Assembly: GCF_020193655.1 (NCBI RefSeq)
Contig: NZ_JADYVE010000002.1
Span: 186,001 to 250,000, forward strand
Direction of reading: 5' to 3'
Origin: Ensifer sp. IC3342
GTDB lineage: Bacteria > Pseudomonadota > Alphaproteobacteria > Rhizobiales > Rhizobiaceae
Length of the DNA stretch: 64,000 nt
The notes beneath the pieces were generated by a model, which had not been told where the DNA came from, searched no databases, and saw nothing but the letters and a program-made list of their open reading frames with translations. Both the position numbers and the translations under genes were made by a program. Position 1 is the first letter of the stretch, and each line of letters opens with the position of its first letter. Shown in pieces: positions 35,878-45,320 of this stretch.

Positions 35878-37106
35878 TGTGTCTCCCCGACGGCGCTCTC
35901 GAACCAGGCAGTCAACAGCCTGCGTTCATCCGCCGTCATATCGGTTATGTTGCCGGGCGGCATGGCATGGCTGCGCCCGGCCTGGATATAGATTTCCCGG
36001 GCACGGGCGGCAATCTCGGCGTCACTCTCAAGTATGACGCCGTTCGGAGCGCGGGCAATGCCTTCAAAGACCGGCTCGGCTGCGTGGCACATGCTGCAGC
36101 GGGTCGAGATCGTATCCTTCACCGCCGAAAAATGCGCGTTATCGGCGAAGCGCTTGAAGGCCGGCGCGGCCTCGGCCTGTGCTTCGCCTGTCAGCACTTT
36201 CGGCACTGTCGAGAGCCACATGATCAGGATGAAGAGGATCACGGTGACGATCCAGGTCCAGGTCGGCTCGCCCTTGCGCGCATGGGTGGTGTTGAACCAG
36301 TGGCGGATCGTGACGCCCATTAGGAAGACGAGTGCGGCGATAATCCAGTTGAAGGCCGTCGCGAAGGCAAGCGGATAGTGGTTCGACAGCATAAAGAAGA
36401 TGACCGGCAGCGTCAGATAGTTGTTGTGGAGGGAGCGCTGCTTGGCCTGAGCGCCGAGCTTCGGATCCGGCGTGCGGCCGGCGATCAGATCGGCCACGAC
36501 GATCTTCTGGTTGGGAATGATGATGAAGACGACGTTGGCGGACATAATGGTGGCGGTGAAGGCGCCAAGATGCAGAAACGCCGCGCGACCGGTGAACACC
36601 TGCGTGTAACCCCACGCCATGGCGACGAGCACGACATAGAGCAGGGCCATTAGCCCCCAGGTGTTCTTGCCAATCGGTGATTTGCAGAGAAGGTCGTAAA
36701 GTGCCCAGCCCAGTCCTAGCGAGGCGAGCGAGATCAGGATCGCCGTTGTCGCCGAGATGTCGAGCACGTGACGGTCGATCAGGAAGAGATCGGCGCCGCC
36801 ATAATAGACGATGCAGAGCATGGCGAAGCCCGAGAGCCACGTCATATAGGATTCCCATTTGAACCAGGTGAGATGCTCCGGCATGGCTGCCGGTGCGACT
36901 AGGTATTTCTGGATATGGTAGAAGCCACCGCCATGCACCTGCCATTCCTCGCCATAGGCGCCGGCGGGAAGATGGTCGCGCTTCACCAGGCCGAGGTCGA
37001 GCGCGATGAAATAGAAGGATGAGCCGATCCAGGCGATTGCCGTCACGACATGCAGCCAGCGGGCGGCGAAGGCCAGCCATTCCCAGGCAATGGCGAATTC
37101 GTACAT
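35874..37106 (-). CDS. puuD: Membrane cytochrome c urate oxidase PuuD
   Basis: It oxidises urate to 5-hydroxyisourate and passes electrons to the respiratory chain. The 410-residue protein has about eight membrane helices in its first ~300 residues (start WEWLAFAARWLHVVTAIAWIGSSFYF) and a C-terminal cytochrome c domain with heme motif CSMCH and a distal Met in SHAMPPGN. This architecture is that of PuuD, the bacterial alternative to soluble uricase. It is followed by the overlapping guaD. A palindromic repeat lies upstream. Confidence 0.95.
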   Translation of the reverse strand: MYEFAIAWEWLAFAARWLHVVTAIAWIGSSFYFIALDLGLVKRDHLPAGAYGEEWQVHGGGFYHIQKYLVAPAAMPEHLTWFKWESYMTWLSGFAMLCIVYYGGADLFLIDRHVLDISATTAILISLASLGLGWALYDLLCKSPIGKNTWGLMALLYVVLVAMAWGYTQVFTGRAAFLHLGAFTATIMSANVVFIIIPNQKIVVADLIAGRTPDPKLGAQAKQRSLHNNYLTLPVIFFMLSNHYPLAFATAFNWIIAALVFLMGVTIRHWFNTTHARKGEPTWTWIVTVILFILIMWLSTVPKVLTGEAQAEAAPAFKRFADNAHFSAVKDTISTRCSMCHAAEPVFEGIARAPNGVILESDAEIAARAREIYIQAGRSHAMPPGNITDMTADERRLLTAWFESAVGETQ

Positions 37107-37196
37107 TCAGGTCCCCTCGTTTTCTCGTTGACGCAGATTGCGAGAAAAAACGGAAACGGGGAAGGGGTCGTTCTCGACGCTCCACGTAACAGGCTT

Positions 37197-37306
37197 AGAG
37201 CGGGATGAGGAAAAGTGTGCGCGGTTTTCCACCCCAACTCGCTCCAACTGATTAGAATCGATCACGATGATTCTGGGTCGATTCGACCCCAAAACCATTG
37301 TGATCT
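37197..37306. repeat. Palindromic intergenic repeat between the LysR gene and puuD
   Basis: It contains perfect arms GGGTCGA (37275-37281) and TCGACCC (37283-37289), nested in the imperfect pair GATCACGATGATT / ATTGTGATC, after an AGAGCGGGATGAGG..CTCGCTCC unit. It occurs once in the window and resembles a widespread rhizobial repeat. It may end the LysR transcript. Confidence 0.65.
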
Positions 37307-38204
37307 AGGCGCCGCTATCCTGTTTGAACTCCGCAAGGATCCAGTCGCGAAAACTCCGGATCTTTGCGACGTTGCGTCGTGCATGCGGGTAGACCAGCCA
37401 GTAGTCGTGGCCTTCGCTGCCGCGAAGATCGAAAGGTTGATAAAGCCGACCGAGGGCGACGTCATCGGCGTAGAATTGAGGAGTAAGGATCGCCACGCCT
37501 TGCCCGGCGATTGCAGCGCCTGCCTCGAAGGACTGGGCGCCGAGCCGTGTCGGAACCCGGGCATCGAGATCCGGATCGCGAACGCCGGCAGCATTAAACC
37601 ATAGCGGCCACCAACGGTCTTGAGGGTCGATGATGCGGAGCTTCAGGAGGTCGCGCGGTTCGCTCACCCCGCCGACCGTCGAAGCGAGCGCCGGACTGAG
37701 CATCGGTGAAAATTCCACTTTCATCAGCCGATGGCTGACGAGACCCGGCCAATCCCCCAACCCGGACCGGATCGCCACGTCCACTGCCTCCTTGCTGAAA
37801 TCGATCATCGCATCGTTTGCCGACAGGCGAACGGCAATGTTGGGACGGGCGAGTTGGAATGAGCCGATATGGCGGGCGAGCCATTGCGACGCGAAGGTCG
37901 CGGTTGAACTGATGAGCAGGGCGGACGCTGCGTCGCCGCGCGCCAAGGCAACTGCCTCCTGCAGCATTTCGAAAGCTTCCGTCACCTTCGGCGCCAGGCG
38001 CTGGCCTACGTCCGTCAGTGCGATCTGCCGCGTGCGCCTCAGGAACAACGGCTCGCCGACATTCTCCTCGATCAGCTTGATCTGGTAGCTGACGGCGGTC
38101 TGGGTCATGCCTAGTTCTTCGCCGGCCCTGGTGAAGCTTCCGAGCCGCGCGGCGGCCTCGAAGACCCTCAGCGCGTTGAGCGGGAACTGCTTCGACATCT
38201 TCAT
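37305..38204 (-). CDS. LysR-family regulator, GcvA-like, probable purine-degradation regulator
   Basis: The 299-residue regulator has an N-terminal HTH (NALRVFEAAARLGSFTRAGEELGMTQTAVSYQIKLIEE, about residues 7-40) of the GcvA/AmpR subgroup and a LysR substrate-binding domain. It lies between puuD-guaD and xdhAB in the same direction, so purine-degradation genes are the likely targets. The ATG at 38204 was chosen over 38225. Ligand unknown. Confidence 0.88.
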   Translation of the reverse strand: MKMSKQFPLNALRVFEAAARLGSFTRAGEELGMTQTAVSYQIKLIEENVGEPLFLRRTRQIALTDVGQRLAPKVTEAFEMLQEAVALARGDAASALLISSTATFASQWLARHIGSFQLARPNIAVRLSANDAMIDFSKEAVDVAIRSGLGDWPGLVSHRLMKVEFSPMLSPALASTVGGVSEPRDLLKLRIIDPQDRWWPLWFNAAGVRDPDLDARVPTRLGAQSFEAGAAIAGQGVAILTPQFYADDVALGRLYQPFDLRGSEGHDYWLVYPHARRNVAKIRSFRDWILAEFKQDSGA

Positions 38205-38306
38205 GGATAAGTTCTCTTGATGCATGCAGACGGATGTTCGATTGGAGTTCGAGCATTTTTCCCGGCATCCTGCAAGTGAACTTCACCGCCTCCGAAGAGT
38301 GTTCAG

Positions 38307-38510
38307 ATGTCTTGCGATGTATTGGAATATACTGAAAGAAAGCCGCTTCATTCGTTCGCGGGCGCAGTGCGCGCCGTCGCTTCCACTGTCCGGCGCATCA
38401 GGGGTCTCAACTTGAAACTCGACCTCGAAACCACGTCCGATTACATGAAAAAAGACCTGGGCATCCTGGACGGGCGAATGGCCCGACAGGATGATGAAAT
38501 CCTGCGGTAG
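38307..38510 (+). CDS. Small hypothetical protein (67 residues)
   Basis: The short basic protein has an amphipathic middle (FAGAVRAVASTVRRIRGLNLKLDLET) and a C-terminus YMKKDLGILDGRMARQDDEILR that recalls small rhizobial proteins with a ..DLGL.. tail. GAAGAG lies upstream of the ATG. It is divergent from the LysR regulator and convergent with xdhB. Function unknown; it may be a chance frame, but its position beside a LysR gene supports a regulated small gene. Confidence 0.45.
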   Translation: MSCDVLEYTERKPLHSFAGAVRAVASTVRRIRGLNLKLDLETTSDYMKKDLGILDGRMARQDDEILR

Positions 38511-38541
38511 CCGAGGCTGGTTGCCCGCCATCCGGAACTGC

Positions 38542-40878
38542 TCAGATTCCCCTTAGCCTTTCCACCGCCATCAGAATACGCTCGGGTGTCGCCGGGGTAT
38601 CGAGACGGGGGCATTCGCGATAGTCGGCGACGCTGGCAACAGCCATGGATAGCGCCTCGAGCACCGAGATCGGCAGCATGAAGGGTGGCTCCCCCACAGC
38701 CTTCGATCGCCCGATGGTCTTTTCGGCATTCTCCGACCACTCGGCGAGCCGCACGTTGAAGATCTTCGGCCGGTCCGAGGCGAGCGGAATTTTGTAGGTG
38801 GAGGGCGCATGCGTCCTCAAACGTCCCTTTTCGTCCCACCACAGCTCTTCGGTGGTCAGCCAGCCCATGCCCTGGACGAATCCGCCTTCGATCTGGCCGA
38901 GGTCGATGGCCGGATTGAGCGAGCGGCCAACATCGTGCAGGACGTCGACGCGATCGACGAGGTATTCGCCAGTCAGCGTGTCGATCGAGACCTCGGAAAC
39001 GGCGGCGCCATAGGCGAAATAGTAAAAAGGTGTGCCGCGCCCCGTGGCGCGATCCCAGTGAATCTTCGGCGTCCTGTAGAAGCCGGCGGCGGAGAGTTGG
39101 ATGCGCGCCGTGTAAGCCTGCCGGATGAAATCCGGGAAGGGCACGAGCTCTTCGCCGATCTTCACATGGTTCGCCACGAAGGTGACATGCTCGGCGGTGG
39201 TCTGCCAGCGCTCGGCGGCGAACGCGACAAGACGATCCTTGATCTGGCGGGCCGCATCGAAGGCGGCCATGCCGTTGAGGTCCGAGCCCGACGAGGCCGC
39301 GGTCGCCGACGTGTTCGGCACCTTGCCGGTGGTCGTCGCGGTGATCTTCACCCGGTCGATATCGATCTGGAAGCTGTCCGCAAGAATCTGGGCCACTTTG
39401 GTGTAGAGGCCCTGGCCCATCTCGGTGCCGCCATGATTGAGGTGGACGGAGCCATCCTGATAGATATGCACCAGCGCGCCCGCCTGGTTGAACGCAGTCA
39501 TGGTGAAGGAGATGCCGAACTTGACGGGCGTCAGCGCGATGCCCTTTCGGATCACGCGGCTCGACTTGTTGAAATCGATGATTGCCGCGCGGCGCGCCCG
39601 GTAGTCGGCGCTGACCTCCAGTTCGCCGACGATCCGATGGATGATGTTGTCCTCGATCTTCTGGTGGTAAGGGGTGATATCGCGCCCGGATCCTTTCTCT
39701 CCGTAAAAGTTCAGCCTGCGGATGTCGAGCGGATCCTTGCCAAGCGCATAGCCGATCTCCTCGATGATGCGCTCGGCGGCGACCATGCCCTGCGGTCCCC
39801 CAAAACCGCGATAGGCGGTGTTGGACACCGTATTGGTTTTCAGCGGCTGCGACGTCAGCTTCACATGCGGGTAGAAATAGGAGCTGTCCGCATGGAAGAG
39901 CGCCCGGTCGGTCACCGGGCCCGAGAGATCGGAAGAGTAGCCGCAACGGGCGGCATAGTTCGCATGGACGGCATGGATGCGCCCGTCATCGTCAAAGCCC
40001 ACGTCGTAATCGACGAGGAAATCGTGGCGCTTGCCGGTCGCCATCATGTCGTCGTCGCGGTCCGGACGGAATTTCACGGCGCGACGGAGCTTCCGCGCAG
40101 CCACGGCGGCGAGTGCGGCGAACTGGTTGCCCTGCGTCTCCTTGCCGCCAAAGCCGCCGCCCATGCGGCGAACGTTCACCGTTACGGCGTTGGACGGTAC
40201 GCCAAGGACATGTGCGACCATGTGCTGGATTTCGCTTGGATGCTGCGTCGAGGACCAGACGGTCATCTCGTCGTCCTCACCGGGAATGGCCAAGGCTATG
40301 TGACCTTCCAGATAGAAGTGCTCCTGGCCACCGATCCGCATCTGCCCTTTCAGCCGGCGCGGTGCTCGTTCCAGTTCACCGTCCGCGTCGCCGCGCTGGA
40401 GCGTCAGCGGCTGCGTCACGAGCTCGCCGCCTTGAGCCATGGCGTCCGCCACATCGATCAGATGCGGCAGGTCGCGATAGGTGATCTTGGCGCGGCGCGC
40501 GGCACGGCGCGCGATGTCGCGCGTTTCGGCAATCACGGCGAAGGCCGGCTGGCCATGGAACTGCACGCGTCCGTCGGCCAGCACCGGCTCGTCATGCAGG
40601 TGGCTCGGGCTGATGTCGTTCGAATGCGGCATGTCGCTCGCAGTCAGCACGCAGACGACACCGGGCAACGCGGCGACTGCGGAGAGGTCCATGTCCAGGA
40701 TCTCGGCATGAGCGCGATCGGTGAGGCCCAGCGCGCCGTGCAGCGTACCGGCGGGCTCGGGCATGTCGTCGATATAGTCGGCGGTTCCCGCGACGTGCTT
40801 ATGGGCGCTGTCATGGCGCAGCCGTGTGTGCATCGGGCCAGCAATGGTGGTCTGTTCTTCGAAGGTGGACTTATCCAT
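38542..40878 (-). CDS. xdhB: Xanthine dehydrogenase, molybdopterin-binding subunit
   Basis: This large subunit oxidises hypoxanthine to xanthine and urate at a molybdenum cofactor. The 778-residue protein matches XdhB: HKHVAGTADYIDDMPEP near the start, RRMGGGFGGKETQ, AYRGFGGPQG and GEPPFMLPISV. It is downstream of xdhA, separated by a ~150-bp repeat element. The Moco-insertion chaperone gene xdhC, usually next to xdhB, is absent here. Last gene of bdhA-xdhA-xdhB. Confidence 0.95.
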   Translation of the reverse strand: MDKSTFEEQTTIAGPMHTRLRHDSAHKHVAGTADYIDDMPEPAGTLHGALGLTDRAHAEILDMDLSAVAALPGVVCVLTASDMPHSNDISPSHLHDEPVLADGRVQFHGQPAFAVIAETRDIARRAARRAKITYRDLPHLIDVADAMAQGGELVTQPLTLQRGDADGELERAPRRLKGQMRIGGQEHFYLEGHIALAIPGEDDEMTVWSSTQHPSEIQHMVAHVLGVPSNAVTVNVRRMGGGFGGKETQGNQFAALAAVAARKLRRAVKFRPDRDDDMMATGKRHDFLVDYDVGFDDDGRIHAVHANYAARCGYSSDLSGPVTDRALFHADSSYFYPHVKLTSQPLKTNTVSNTAYRGFGGPQGMVAAERIIEEIGYALGKDPLDIRRLNFYGEKGSGRDITPYHQKIEDNIIHRIVGELEVSADYRARRAAIIDFNKSSRVIRKGIALTPVKFGISFTMTAFNQAGALVHIYQDGSVHLNHGGTEMGQGLYTKVAQILADSFQIDIDRVKITATTTGKVPNTSATAASSGSDLNGMAAFDAARQIKDRLVAFAAERWQTTAEHVTFVANHVKIGEELVPFPDFIRQAYTARIQLSAAGFYRTPKIHWDRATGRGTPFYYFAYGAAVSEVSIDTLTGEYLVDRVDVLHDVGRSLNPAIDLGQIEGGFVQGMGWLTTEELWWDEKGRLRTHAPSTYKIPLASDRPKIFNVRLAEWSENAEKTIGRSKAVGEPPFMLPISVLEALSMAVASVADYRECPRLDTPATPERILMAVERLRGI

Positions 40879-40902
40879 GCCTCGGCCTCCGTTCGAACCG
40901 CT

Positions 40903-41054
40903 CGCCCCTCATCCGCCTGCCGGCACCTTCTCCCCGTAAGATAGGGAGAAGGGACATCCCGGCAGCTCCGTCATCCCTCTCTCGTATCGAGGAGCAGGCG
41001 ATAAGACTCGCGTCCTCTCTCCCCGCGAGCGGGGAGAGGGCTAGGGTGAGGGGC
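40903..41054. repeat. Mosaic palindromic element between xdhA and xdhB
   Basis: The element is bounded by CCCCTCATCCGCCTGCCGG and CTAGGGTGAGGGG and holds two hairpins (CTTCTCCCC..GGGAGAAG near 40928-40951 and CCTCTCCCCGC..GCGGGGAGAGG near 41014-41039). It shares its CCCTCTCCCCGC core with the elements at 14071 and 59261. It interrupts an otherwise co-directional operon. Confidence 0.75.
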
Positions 41055-41085
41055 AATCCCAAGCCAGAAAAATCGAAGCTAGCAC

Positions 41086-42576
41086 TCATGCCACATCCTC
41101 GAAACGCTGGAGTTGAACCGTCTCGCCGGTGCTCTCCAGGAAAAAGCGCATCAGCAGGTTTTTTGCCGCCAGCATCCGGTAGGCGCTCGTGGCGCGCCAG
41201 TCTGTGATCGGTTGGTAGTCGGACTCGAGAGCCGCCTGCGCCGCACGAACAGTTTCCTCGCTCCAGGGCTGGCCGATCAGGGCCGCTTCGACGGCCTTCG
41301 CCCGCTTCGGCGTTGCGGCCATGCCGCCGAAGGCGACGAGGGTGGTGCGGACGCGATTGTCCTCGTCAAGCCCGATTCGAAAGGCGCCGAGGAGGGCGGA
41401 GATATCCTCGTCCCGGCGCTTGGAAACCTTGTAGGCGGCGAAACGATCGCCCTTGGGCAGCGCGGGAACAAAGATGCTTTCGACGAATTCGCCTGGCTTG
41501 CGATCCTGCTTGCCGTAGGCGATGAAGAATTCCTCGAGCGGCAGCGTGCGCATACCGTTCTTCGATCGCAGGGTGACCGATGCGCCGAGGACGATCAGCG
41601 GTGGTGGGCTGTCGCCGATCGGCGAGCCGTTGGCGATGTTGCCGCCGATCGTGCCCATGTTGCGGACCTGTTCGCCGCCGATGCGATCGATGAGCTGGCC
41701 GAAGGCTGGGTAGGCGGCGGAGAGGGCATCGAACGCGGCGGTGTAGCTGACGCCGGCGCCAATCGTCAGACCGGCGTCCGTGCGGTCGATCCGTTGCAAT
41801 TCGGCGATGCCGTTGATGAACACCGCCGGATTGAGCGGCCGCATCTGCTTCGTCACCCAGAGGCCGACATCGGTTGCGCCTGCGACGATTGTCGCGGTTG
41901 GATGTTCGTCGAGCACCGTTGCAAGTCCCGTCGCGTCCGCCGGCACGATCAGACAGTCCGCGCCCTTGCGGATCACGATCGTTTCCGTGGAACGGAGCGC
42001 TTTTAGCCGTTCGGTGACCGCTTCGCGCGTACGGGTGATGGGGTCGAAGATTGCCAACGGGCGTTCCCGCGCTGCGGCCTCCGCTGCCCGCACGATCGGC
42101 TCATAGCCAGTGCAGCGACAGAGATTGCCTTGCAGCGTCTTCTCGATTGCGGCCCGGCTCGGATTGTCATTCGTCAGCCACAGGCCGTAGAGCGACATGA
42201 CGATGCCAGGCGTGCAGAAGCCGCATTGCGAGCCGTGGAAATCGACCATCGCCTGCTGCACCGGGTGGAGCGTGCCGTCCTTGGCCGCGAGACGCTCGAC
42301 TGTCACAACATGCGTCGCGTTCAGGGAGCCGACAAAGCGGATGCAGGCGTTGACGCTTTCGTAGACGAGCCTTTCGCCGTTCTCCCCGTCGTTTGAAAGG
42401 CGGCCGACCAGCACCGTGCAGGCGCCGCAATCGCCTTCGGCACAGCCTTCCTTGGTGCCGGTCAGCCGGCGCTCCAGCCTCAGATAGTCGAGCAGTGTCG
42501 CGGTCGGAGCGACGTCTGAAAGGGCGACCTCGGTGTCGTTCAGGATGAAGCGGATGCTGTCGGATGCCTGTGCCAT
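41086..42576 (-). CDS. xdhA: Xanthine dehydrogenase small subunit (2Fe-2S and FAD domains)
   Basis: It carries electrons from XdhB to NAD+. The 496-residue protein has an N-terminal plant-type 2Fe-2S domain (GCAEGDCGACTVLVG), a second 2Fe-2S domain (CGFCTPGIVMS, CRCTGYEPI) and a C-terminal FAD-binding domain (VAGATDVGLWVTKQMR, IGGNIANGSPIGDSPP). The start at 42576 (MAQASDS) is preferred; ATG at 42585 is an alternative. It lies after bdhA, with a RIME-like repeat between them, in the order known from S. meliloti. Confidence 0.94.
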   Translation of the reverse strand: MAQASDSIRFILNDTEVALSDVAPTATLLDYLRLERRLTGTKEGCAEGDCGACTVLVGRLSNDGENGERLVYESVNACIRFVGSLNATHVVTVERLAAKDGTLHPVQQAMVDFHGSQCGFCTPGIVMSLYGLWLTNDNPSRAAIEKTLQGNLCRCTGYEPIVRAAEAAARERPLAIFDPITRTREAVTERLKALRSTETIVIRKGADCLIVPADATGLATVLDEHPTATIVAGATDVGLWVTKQMRPLNPAVFINGIAELQRIDRTDAGLTIGAGVSYTAAFDALSAAYPAFGQLIDRIGGEQVRNMGTIGGNIANGSPIGDSPPPLIVLGASVTLRSKNGMRTLPLEEFFIAYGKQDRKPGEFVESIFVPALPKGDRFAAYKVSKRRDEDISALLGAFRIGLDEDNRVRTTLVAFGGMAATPKRAKAVEAALIGQPWSEETVRAAQAALESDYQPITDWRATSAYRMLAAKNLLMRFFLESTGETVQLQRFEDVA

Positions 42577-42592
42577 GCCAATCATTCCGTGG

Positions 42593-42695
42593 CTGCCGTA
42601 TGTTTCCTTAAATCGTACCTGATTTAGGGATAAGACATGCAATTCAAAGTTCTACAGCGTCCTTTGCGCGTCGGATAAGACACGCGGTGCTGTAG
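42593..42695 (+). repeat. RIME-like repeat, copy 5
   Basis: A near-complete copy: CCTTAAATCGTACCTGATTTAGGG palindrome, AATTCAAAGTTCTACAGCG linker and CGTCCTTTGCGCGTCGGATAAGACACGCGG hairpin. It sits in the bdhA-xdhA gap, inside a known mixed-function operon. Confidence 0.85.
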
Positions 42696-42744
42696 ACTGG
42701 AACGCGATACGGGCGGAGACTGATCGCGCTTTCCTCGTCGCGCT

Positions 42745-43521
42745 CTACTGCGCGGTCCAGCCGCCATCCATGGAGATATGCGTGCCGGTGATCTGCGCCG
42801 CATCGTCACTCGCAAGATAGAGCGCTAGCGATGCCACTTGCTCGACGGTGATGAATTTCTTGGTCGGCTGACCCTTGAGCATCACATCGTTCACCACCTG
42901 CGCCTCGGTAATGCCGCGCGTCCTCGCCTGGTCCGGAATCTGCTTCTCGACAAGCGGCGTCAGCACGTAGCCGGGGCAGATCGAGTTCGCGGTGATGCCG
43001 TTTTCCGCGACTTCGAGCGCAACCGTCTTCGTAAGGCCCATGATACCATGCTTGGCGGCGACATAGGCGGACTTGAACGGCGAGGCGACGAGCCCATGCG
43101 CCGAGGCGATATTGATGATACGCCCCCAGCCTTTCGCCTTCATGCCCGGCAGCGCGGCGCGGATGGTGTGGAAGGAGGAGGAAAGATTGATGGCGATGAT
43201 CCGGTCCCATTGTTCGACCGGAAAGTCCTCGACCTTTTCGACATATTGCACGCCGGCATTATTGACGAGGATATCGACACCGCCGAAGCGCGCCACAGCG
43301 GTCGCCATCAGGTCGGCGATCTCGTCCGGTTTCGTCATGTCTGCGGGGTGATAGATGACGGTGCCGCTTCCGAGTCCGGCCACCTCGTCCGTCACCGCCC
43401 TGATCTCGTCCGGCGCACCGAAGCCATTCAGCACGATATTGGCGCCGGTATTCGCGAAAGCCTTGGCAATCGCCAGGCCGATGCCGCTTGTCGAACCCGT
43501 TATGACCGCAGTTTTCGTCAT
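42745..43521 (-). CDS. bdhA: D-3-hydroxybutyrate dehydrogenase
   Basis: It oxidises D-3-hydroxybutyrate from polyhydroxybutyrate breakdown to acetoacetate with NAD+. The 258-residue short-chain dehydrogenase has the cofactor motif TGSTSGIG, NNAG and the catalytic SAHGL...YVAAKHG (Ser, Tyr, Lys). Length and the ending DGGWTAQ match rhizobial BdhA. In S. meliloti bdhA leads an operon with xdhA2-xdhB2, exactly the order here. It is divergent from glpK. Confidence 0.95.
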   Translation of the reverse strand: MTKTAVITGSTSGIGLAIAKAFANTGANIVLNGFGAPDEIRAVTDEVAGLGSGTVIYHPADMTKPDEIADLMATAVARFGGVDILVNNAGVQYVEKVEDFPVEQWDRIIAINLSSSFHTIRAALPGMKAKGWGRIINIASAHGLVASPFKSAYVAAKHGIMGLTKTVALEVAENGITANSICPGYVLTPLVEKQIPDQARTRGITEAQVVNDVMLKGQPTKKFITVEQVASLALYLASDDAAQITGTHISMDGGWTAQ

Positions 43522-43826
43522 TTCGTTCTCTCCCTCGCGCTGCCGCTCTTTGTCACCGGTTCGAGCGGGTCGCGGACGAAACTCACCGCGCTCGTCCTCG
43601 TTCCGCCCTCGGTCGGTTTTGCAATGCAACAGCGTCAACCTACGCGGAAAAATGCACGAGTGACAATTGTGTTTTTCAGATTGCCGACGCAGATTTGGCG
43701 CCGTCTGGAGGAGCGGCGATATTGCGTTTCGTTTTCGTTTGACATTCGTTTTTCCATCGTATTGAAGTTTTTCGAATGTCGTCGTTGAGGAAGGCGCGAC
43801 GTCAAAGACAAGGCCGGGAGGGGCAT
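43522..43826. promoter_or_regulatory. bdhA-glpK divergent regulatory region with TTCGTTT direct repeats
   Basis: The 305-bp gap holds three TTCGTTT units at 43728, 43734 and 43745, the first two abutting. Direct TTCG-containing repeats are typical of DeoR-family (GlpR-type) operators. The position, 80-100 bp before glpK, fits such control, but this is inference. A TTGACA overlaps at 43739-43744 without a clear -10. Confidence 0.45.
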
Positions 43827-45320
43827 ATGGGCGAATATATTCTCGCGATTGATCAGGGCACGACATCGAGCCGGGCGATTGTTTTCGACCGCAAGCAGAA
43901 GGTCGTCGGCGTCGGCCAGAAGGAATTCAAGCAACATTTCCCGAAGTCGGGCTGGGTCGAGCACGACCCGGAGGAAATCTGGCAAACGGTTCTCTTCACT
44001 GTCAAGGAGGCGATCGGAAACGCTGGTATTTCCGCAAGCGAGATCGCCGCGATCGGCATCACGAACCAGCGCGAGACGGTGGTCGTATGGGAGCGGGAGA
44101 CGGGCAAGCCGATCCACAATGCGATCGTGTGGCAGGACCGCCGCACGGCGCCCTTCTGTGAAAAGCTTAAGAAGAAGGGACTGGAAAAGACATTCGCGAA
44201 AAAGACCGGCCTGCTGCTCGATCCCTATTTCTCCGGCACGAAGCTCAACTGGCTGCTTTCAAACGTGAAAGGGGCGCATGCGCGCGCAGCAAAGGGCGAG
44301 CTTTGCTTCGGTACGATCGACGCCTTCCTCATCTGGCGGCTCACCGGCGGCAAGTCCTTCGCCACGGACGCGACCAACGCATCGCGCACGCTCCTCTACA
44401 ACATCGCCGACAATGCCTGGGACGACGAGCTGCTCGACATCCTGCGCGTTCCGCGGGCGATGCTGCCGGAGGTCAAGGATTGCGCAGCGGACTTCGGCGT
44501 GGCCGATGCAGCGCTCTTCGGGGCGGCGATCCCGATCCTCGGCGTTGCCGGCGACCAGCAGGCAGCGACGATCGGACAGGCCTGCTTCGAGCCCGGCATG
44601 CTGAAATCGACCTACGGCACCGGTTGCTTCGCACTCCTCAACACCGGCAAGGACATCGTCCGTTCGAAGAACCGCCTACTTACCACGATCGCCTATCGTC
44701 TCAACGGGGAGACCATCTACGCGCTCGAGGGTTCGATCTTCGTTGCCGGCGCGGCCGTGCAGTGGCTGCGCGATGGTCTCAAGGTAATCAAGGCGGCCCC
44801 GGACACCGGCACGCTTGCCGAAAGCGCCGATCCCTCGCAGGACGTCTATCTCGTTCCGGCCTTTACCGGCCTCGGTGCCCCGCACTGGGATCCCGAGGCG
44901 CGCGGCGCGATTTTCGGCATGACCCGCAACACCGGCCCGGCGGAGTTTGCCCGGGCGGCGCTCGAAGCTGTCTGCTACCAGACCCGCGATCTGCTCGAGG
45001 CCATGCACAAGGACTGGCGGAATGGCGGCAAGGATACGGTGCTGCGGGTCGACGGAGGCATGGTCGCGTCCGACTGGACGATGCAGCGCCTCTCCGATCT
45101 GCTCGACGCGCCGGTCGATCGTCCCGTGATCCTTGAGACGACGGCGCTTGGTGTCGCCTGGCTCGCTGGAAGCCGTGCCGGCATCTGGCCAGGCCAGGAA
45201 GAGTTCGCCAGGTCCTGGGCGCGTGACCGGCGCTTCGAGCCGAAGATGGACGAGGCGACGCGCAAAGGGAAGCTCAAGGGCTGGCGCAGCGCGGTCAAGA
45301 GGACGTTGATCGCGGCTTAG
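43827..45320 (+). CDS. glpK: Glycerol kinase
   Basis: It phosphorylates glycerol to sn-glycerol 3-phosphate. The 497-residue FGGY kinase starts [17 protein letters not shown], with [15 protein letters not shown], the family signature [18 protein letters not shown] and [13 protein letters not shown]. The ATG at 43827 follows GGGAGGGGCAT. No glycerol transporter or glpD adjoins it, so it is an isolated copy. An inverted repeat follows its stop by about 80 bp. Confidence 0.96.
   Translation: MGEYILAIDQGTTSSRAIVFDRKQKVVGVGQKEFKQHFPKSGWVEHDPEEIWQTVLFTVKEAIGNAGISASEIAAIGITNQRETVVVWERETGKPIHNAIVWQDRRTAPFCEKLKKKGLEKTFAKKTGLLLDPYFSGTKLNWLLSNVKGAHARAAKGELCFGTIDAFLIWRLTGGKSFATDATNASRTLLYNIADNAWDDELLDILRVPRAMLPEVKDCAADFGVADAALFGAAIPILGVAGDQQAATIGQACFEPGMLKSTYGTGCFALLNTGKDIVRSKNRLLTTIAYRLNGETIYALEGSIFVAGAAVQWLRDGLKVIKAAPDTGTLAESADPSQDVYLVPAFTGLGAPHWDPEARGAIFGMTRNTGPAEFARAALEAVCYQTRDLLEAMHKDWRNGGKDTVLRVDGGMVASDWTMQRLSDLLDAPVDRPVILETTALGVAWLAGSRAGIWPGQEEFARSWARDRRFEPKMDEATRKGKLKGWRSAVKRTLIAA

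Noticed and set aside
38809..40944. 711-codon open frame on the + strand
   Set aside because: Antisense shadow of xdhB; no recognisable domain and it ignores the repeat boundary upstream.
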